The notes under the pieces were generated by a model. The model searched no databases and was not told the DNA's origin. It worked only from the letters and a program-made list of their open reading frames with translations. From JAADHY01 sp964428935 (lineage in GTDB: Bacteria > Planctomycetota > Planctomycetia > Planctomycetales > Planctomycetaceae), in the NCBI GenBank assembly GCA_964428935.1, contig CAYSAG010000026.1:1-29360 (forward strand): a DNA stretch of 29,360 bases, given 5' to 3'. Below are positions 25,157 to 29,360 of the stretch, in pieces (positions within the stretch are counted from its first letter, which is position 1; each line of letters opens with the position of its first letter). Position numbers and translations under genes: made by a program.

Positions 25157-26608
25157 CTACAGCTCGGCCAACAACCGGAACGGGTCGGACAGGTCCTGGC
25201 AAAGCTTGGCCAGGAATCGAGCCCCGTCGGCTCCGTTAATGACCCGGTGGTCGTAAGAAAGCGAAAGCGGCAGCACCAGTCGCTCTTGCAGTTCCCCGTC
25301 GTCGTTCAAATGCAGCTCGCGTCGGGTCCGAGCCACGCCCAGAATGGCCACCTCGGGGTAGTTCACAATCGGTGTGAACGCCGTTCCGCCAATGCCTCCC
25401 AGGTTGGTCACCGTGAAGGACCCGCCCTGCATCTCCTCCAGTCGCAGCTTCCGTTCCCGTGCCCGCGCGGCCAAGTCGGCCAGTTCAGCGGCAATTTGCA
25501 CCACGCTCTTTTGGTCGGCGTCTCGAATGACCGGCACGACCAGCCCGTGCGGTGTGTCCACGGCACAGCCAATGTGGTAGTAACGCTTCAGAATCAGTTC
25601 GCCTTTGGCGACGTCCAGGGAAGCGTTGAACTTGGGAAAGGCTTTCAACGCGCCGACGACCGCCTTAATCAGAACGGCTGTTAGGGTCACTTTGGGCGAA
25701 TCCGGACCGGCCGACTGGACGAAGCGGCGTCGAGCGGCCTCCAGTTCGGTTACGTCGGCCTGGTCGTGTTGGGTGACGTGCGGGACCAACTGCCACGACA
25801 GCGCCAGGTTCGCAGCGGCGGTGCGTGCCAGCTTGCTCAGCGGCTCCCGCTCCACCGGCCCGAACTGGCGGAAGTCGGGCAAGGGTGGAGCGGCCGACGA
25901 CGCGGCACCGACGGCTCCCGCCGTTCCCGCCATTCGCTCACGCACGAACGCCTTAACGTCCTCTTCCGTAATTCGTCCGCCCGGACCAGTGCCCTGAACC
26001 GCGTACAAGTCGACGCCCAGTTGTCGAGCCAGACGGCGCGTGGCTGGGCCGGCCGGGGCCGGCGGACGGGTTGACGGCTCGGGCTCGGCTTTCTTGGCCG
26101 GTGTCTCGGTTACGTCGGCAGAGGTGGTCGAGGAAATGCCCGCCCGACGTTCGGCCTCCGAGACCGTGCCGTCCCGCTCGGACGCAGCGGCCACGGAGGT
26201 CGATTCCGCACGCCCGCCCGTGCCTTCGGTGAGCTGTTCCGCACTCTCCGCCACTCCGGCCGCTCCCGCCGCTGCCGCTTCGCTCGCCGGCCGTTCGGCC
26301 GGTTCCGCCTCTTCGGCCGCTTCCGACGCCGGCTCGCCCCGCCCAGACGGCCGCTCCTTCCCGCCAGCCACCGACTCCTCAATCGTCAGCAGCACCTGAC
26401 CGACGCGGACTTCTTGCCCTTCCTGCACGTGAACCTTCACCACTCGGCCCGCGTGCGGACACTCAATTTCGGCGACCGCCTTCTCCGTCTCCACTTCCAG
26501 CACCACTTGGCCGGCCTCAATGACGTCGCCTTCCGCGACCAGCACCTCGGCCACTTCGGCCGTCTCCACGCCCTCGGACACCTGAGGCAGTTTGAACTCC
26601 ACTGTCAT
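25157..26608 (-). CDS. aceF: Pyruvate dehydrogenase E2, dihydrolipoyllysine acetyltransferase
   Basis: Core of the pyruvate dehydrogenase complex; moves the acetyl group from E1 to CoA through lipoyl-lysine. The 483-residue product has a single lipoyl domain (1-78, Lys43 in VETEKAVAE). An unusually long Ala/Glu/Ser-rich linker follows (about 81-186), then a peripheral-subunit-binding domain (187-223, RRLARQLGVDLYAVQGTGPGGRITEEDV) and the catalytic domain (about 250-483). LVPHVTQHDQADVTELE is typical of the AceF branch. The catalytic motif reads DHRVINGADG, with His454 and Asn in the position that is Asp in E. coli AceF; Asn is also known there in Azotobacter E2. The ATG at 26608 begins the lipoyl domain exactly. 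GGAG and GAGAA lie upstream. It follows aceE by 233 bases. Confidence 0.96.
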   Translation of the reverse strand: MTVEFKLPQVSEGVETAEVAEVLVAEGDVIEAGQVVLEVETEKAVAEIECPHAGRVVKVHVQEGQEVRVGQVLLTIEESVAGGKERPSGRGEPASEAAEEAEPAERPASEAAAAGAAGVAESAEQLTEGTGGRAESTSVAAASERDGTVSEAERRAGISSTTSADVTETPAKKAEPEPSTRPPAPAGPATRRLARQLGVDLYAVQGTGPGGRITEEDVKAFVRERMAGTAGAVGAASSAAPPLPDFRQFGPVEREPLSKLARTAAANLALSWQLVPHVTQHDQADVTELEAARRRFVQSAGPDSPKVTLTAVLIKAVVGALKAFPKFNASLDVAKGELILKRYYHIGCAVDTPHGLVVPVIRDADQKSVVQIAAELADLAARARERKLRLEEMQGGSFTVTNLGGIGGTAFTPIVNYPEVAILGVARTRRELHLNDDGELQERLVLPLSLSYDHRVINGADGARFLAKLCQDLSDPFRLLAEL

Positions 26609-26792
26609 TTCTCGCGGTCTCCGTCTTTTCGACCGGCTCTTGTCTTGCGTCACCGAAAACAACTTCCCGACTGCCGCCAAAGGACAGCGACGTCGCCGTT
26701 TGCCAGCGCGTTTCTCCCGCTCCGGCCGAAGCCGTCCGGCCGAATCCGAACCGACAAGCGGCAGACGCCGAGGCTTGCGTTGAGCGACTTAG

Positions 26793-26824
26793 GCCACGCG
26801 TCCGTACGTTTGCGACGCGGTGGC
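26793..26824 (-). terminator. Hairpin after aceE (aceE-aceF junction)
   Basis: GCCACGCGTC (26793-26802) pairs with GACGCG-g-TGGC (26814-26824), ten base pairs with one bulged G and an 11-base loop. It begins 17 bases after the aceE stop on the minus strand. No T run follows. Because aceF lies downstream on the same strand, partial termination or RNA processing that adjusts the E1:E2 ratio is more likely than a full stop. Confidence 0.35.
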
Positions 26825-26841
26825 TCGCGCCGACGACTCCA

Positions 26842-29360
26842 CTACGCAATGGCCGGGTCGACTTTCTCCGGGTCAATGTCCAGCTCACGAACCACTTTCG
26901 GCAACCGGGCCGGGTCGAAGGCGCCTTGCTTGGCCAGCGCCGTCAGAGCGGCCAAGGCCACGCACTCGGCATCGATTTCGAAATGCCGTCGCAGTTTCTC
27001 GCGTGTGTCGCTTCGGCCGAACCCGTCCGTGCCCAAAACGAAGTACGTCCCCGGGACCCACGCTCGAATCTGCTCCGGCACCGCTCGGACGTTGTCCGAC
27101 GCCGCCACGAACGGGCCGGTCAAGCCTTCCAGGACGTGGTGCAGGTAGCTGCGGCGCGGCGGAGCGTCTGGGTGGAGCATGTTCCAGCGGTCGGCCGCCC
27201 GAGCTTCTCGGGCCAGACGCAGGTAGCTGGTGACGCTCCACACGTCGCTGTCGACTCCGTAGCGTTCCGCCAGAATCTGCTGGGCCCGCAAGACCTCGCG
27301 CAGAATCGGGCCGCTGCCGAACAGTTGAGGTCGCGGACCGTCACTGGGCCGGCGTGTGTCCGAGTTTCCGTCGACGCCAGCCCGCACCCGGTACATGCCT
27401 CGCAGTACGCCCTCTTCGCACCCTTCGGGCATGGGCGGCTGCGGGTAGTTCTCGTTGTAGACGCTAATGTAGTAGTACGTGCATTCGTGCTCGACGTACA
27501 TTCGGCGCAAGCCGTCGTGAATGATTAACGCCAGCTCGTACGCGTACGCCGGGTCGTAGGCCGAAACGGTCGGAACGGCCGAGACCAGCAACTGGCTGTG
27601 CCCGTCCTGGTGCTGCAAGCCCTCGCCGTTCAGCGTCGTGCGTCCGGAGGTGCCTCCAATGAGGAAGCCTTTGGTTCGAGCGTCAGCCGCCAGCCAGAAC
27701 AAGTCCCCGACGCGCTGAAACCCGAACATGGAGTAGAAAATGTAGAAGGGAATCATGGTCACGCCCAGGTTGGCGTACGCCGTGCCGGCGGCAATGAACG
27801 ACGACATGGCTCCCGCCTCGCTGATCCCCTCCTCCAGAATCTGTCCGTCCTTCGATTCGCGGTAGTACAACACTTGGTCGGCGTCGACGGGCTCGTAGAG
27901 CTGCCCTTTGTGCGAGTAAATGCCGCACTGACGGAAGAAGCCTTCCATGCCGAAGGTGCGAGCCTCGTCGGGAATGATCGGCACGATTCGCTTTCCGATG
28001 TGTTTGTCCTTCAGCAACGAGCCCAGGATGCTGGCCAGGGCCATGGTCGTCGAAACCGCTCGGTCGCCCGTGCCTTCCAGCGCGCGAGCGAACGTTTTGT
28101 CGGACAGGTCGGGCACCTGCAGGGTTTCGTGCGTTTCACGGCGTTTGGGCAGCCAGCCGCCCAAAGCTTCGCGACGTTCGCGCAGGTACTGCATTTCGGG
28201 GCTGTCCTCGGGCGGCTTGTAGAAAGGCATTTTCTCGAGGTCTTCGTCCGAGATGGGAATGCCGAACCGCGCGCGAAATTCCCGAAGCTCCTCTTCGTTC
28301 GCCTTTTTGACTTGATGAGCAATGTTTCGTCCTTCGCCGGCTTCTCCCAGTCCGTAGCCCTTGATGGTTTTGGCCAGAATGACTGTGGGCGAGCCTTTGT
28401 GCTCGACGGCCGCCTTGTAGGCTGCGTAGACCTTCTCGGGGTCGTGTCCACCGCGTCGCAGCTTCCAAAGCTGCTCGTCCGACAAGTGGTCGACCAACTT
28501 CAGCAGCTTGGGCGAGATTCCAAAAAAGTGCTTTCGAATGTACGCTCCGCCCTCCACCACGTACTTCTGGTATTCGCCGTCGACCACCTCGTTCATGCGG
28601 TGGACGAGCAGGCCGTCCTCGTCGGCAGCCAGCAGCGGGTCCCAGTTGCTGCCCCAAATGACTTTAATGACGTTCCAGCCGGCGCCGCGAAACACCGTCT
28701 CCAGCTCCTGGATGATCTTGCCGTTGCCGCGGACGGGCCCGTCCAGTCGCTGCAGGTTGCAGTTGACAACGAAAATCAGGTTGTCCAGCTCTTCGCGCGC
28801 CGCCAACGAAATGGCTCCCAGCGTTTCCGGCTCGTCCACTTCGCCGTCGCCGACGAAACACCACACGTGCGATTTGCTGGTGTCCAGAATTCCCCGGTCA
28901 CGCAGGTACCGCAAGAAGCGCGCGTGGTAAATGGCCGTAATGGGGCCCAGGCCCATGGACACGGTCGGGAACTGCCAGAACTGAGGCATGAGCCAGGGAT
29001 GGGGGTAGGAGGAAAGGCCGACTCCCGGCGGCACCTCTCGACGAAAGCGGTCCAGGTGCTCCTCGGTCAGCCGTCCCTCCAAGTAAGCCCGCGCGTAGAC
29101 GCCCGGCGCCGAGTGTCCCTGAAAGTACACGAAGTCGCCCGGGTGGTCGTCGGTTCGCGCGTGGAAGAAGTGGTTGAACCCGACCTCGTACAAGGTCGCG
29201 CACGAGGCGTAAGTCGAAATGTGGCCGCCAATGCCGTCGTACAGCTTGTTCGCCCGGACGACCATGGCCATGGCGTTCCAGCGGATGATGCTCTTGATTC
29301 GCCGTTCGAGGTCGGAAAGGCCTGGGTGGAGGAAAGACGGGGGCTCCAATACCCAAACTA
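26842..29360 (-). CDS. aceE: Pyruvate dehydrogenase E1, homodimeric type (5' end beyond the window)
   Basis: Thiamine-diphosphate enzyme that decarboxylates pyruvate and acetylates the lipoyl group of E2. About 839 codons are present. The frame is open to the last base of the window, and homology to E. coli AceE (887 residues) starts roughly 50-60 residues into that protein, so the true start lies beyond 29360. The TTG at 29349 is not credible as a start. Conserved stretches include LERRIKSIIRWNAMAMV, DFVYFQGHSAPGVYARAYLEGRLTEE, the cofactor site GDGEVDEPETLGAISLA with NCNLQRLDGPV, GEGRNIAHQVKK, ISEAGAMSSFIAAGTAYA, and YYYISVYNENYPQPPMPEG. This is the single-chain E1 type, matching the AceF-type E2 next to it. 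No internal frameshift is seen. Confidence 0.97.
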   Translation of the reverse strand, partial: VWVLEPPSFLHPGLSDLERRIKSIIRWNAMAMVVRANKLYDGIGGHISTYASCATLYEVGFNHFFHARTDDHPGDFVYFQGHSAPGVYARAYLEGRLTEEHLDRFRREVPPGVGLSSYPHPWLMPQFWQFPTVSMGLGPITAIYHARFLRYLRDRGILDTSKSHVWCFVGDGEVDEPETLGAISLAAREELDNLIFVVNCNLQRLDGPVRGNGKIIQELETVFRGAGWNVIKVIWGSNWDPLLAADEDGLLVHRMNEVVDGEYQKYVVEGGAYIRKHFFGISPKLLKLVDHLSDEQLWKLRRGGHDPEKVYAAYKAAVEHKGSPTVILAKTIKGYGLGEAGEGRNIAHQVKKANEEELREFRARFGIPISDEDLEKMPFYKPPEDSPEMQYLRERREALGGWLPKRRETHETLQVPDLSDKTFARALEGTGDRAVSTTMALASILGSLLKDKHIGKRIVPIIPDEARTFGMEGFFRQCGIYSHKGQLYEPVDADQVLYYRESKDGQILEEGISEAGAMSSFIAAGTAYANLGVTMIPFYIFYSMFGFQRVGDLFWLAADARTKGFLIGGTSGRTTLNGEGLQHQDGHSQLLVSAVPTVSAYDPAYAYELALIIHDGLRRMYVEHECTYYYISVYNENYPQPPMPEGCEEGVLRGMYRVRAGVDGNSDTRRPSDGPRPQLFGSGPILREVLRAQQILAERYGVDSDVWSVTSYLRLAREARAADRWNMLHPDAPPRRSYLHHVLEGLTGPFVAASDNVRAVPEQIRAWVPGTYFVLGTDGFGRSDTREKLRRHFEIDAECVALAALTALAKQGAFDPARLPKVVRELDIDPEKVDPAIA

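Noticed and set aside
25180..25260. E2 catalytic motif with Asn instead of Asp as a sign of inactivity
   Set aside because: DHRxxNG occurs in active E2 enzymes such as that of Azotobacter, so the change is not evidence of a broken gene.

Overview
The window reads as a GC-rich bacterial chromosome segment. It is most likely from the phylum Planctomycetota (Pirellulales-like). That is an inference from gene content and protein style: a secreted Cys-type sulfatase with C-terminal HEAT-like repeats, a long divergent Maf, Na+-NQR with its own ApbE and NqrM, GTG starts and weak Shine-Dalgarno sequences. No rRNA, tRNA, insertion sequence, CRISPR array or integrase was seen, and every complete gene looks intact.

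Layout. (1) Positions 1-5315, plus strand: a terminator-like hairpin, a promoter and a structured leader, then rpsO and pnp (the conserved S15-PNPase pair). A two-component system follows from its own extended -10 promoter: a soluble NtrB/AtoS-like kinase translationally coupled to a sigma-54 NtrC-type regulator. (2) Positions 5410-10917, minus strand: a CstA-family transporter followed by an APC amino-acid permease, and upstream of them a secreted sulfatase. The 516-base gap upstream of cstA is rich in inverted repeats. (3) Positions 11498-13283, plus strand: a Maf-like nucleotide pyrophosphatase overlapping a Dus tRNA-dihydrouridine synthase. (4) Positions 13380-29360, minus strand: 16 kb in one direction, in transcription order aceE (cut by the window edge)-aceF-lpd-nqrA-B-C-D-E-F-apbE-nqrM-lhgO-aroB.

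How the genes work together. The pyruvate dehydrogenase complex (E1, E2, E3) makes acetyl-CoA and NADH. Na+-NQR (NqrA-F) oxidises NADH, reduces quinone and pumps Na+. ApbE attaches FMN to NqrB and NqrC, and the 88-residue CxnC protein is assigned as NqrM, the NqrD/E iron-site maturation factor. LhgO, an FAD 2-hydroxyglutarate oxidoreductase, may feed the same quinone pool. The segment therefore looks like a compact pyruvate-to-quinone module.

The least expected signal is compositional. The tetranucleotide GATC is frequent in 1-5.3 kb and in the nqr block, yet almost absent from 8.8-16.5 kb and from 23.5-27.8 kb. In the depleted genes G-ATT replaces G-ATC at Ile codons much more strongly than other ATC codons are replaced. 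Other points worth a second look are the rpsO leader, the structured cstA upstream region, the NqrM assignment, and an unusual NqrB flavinylation motif.
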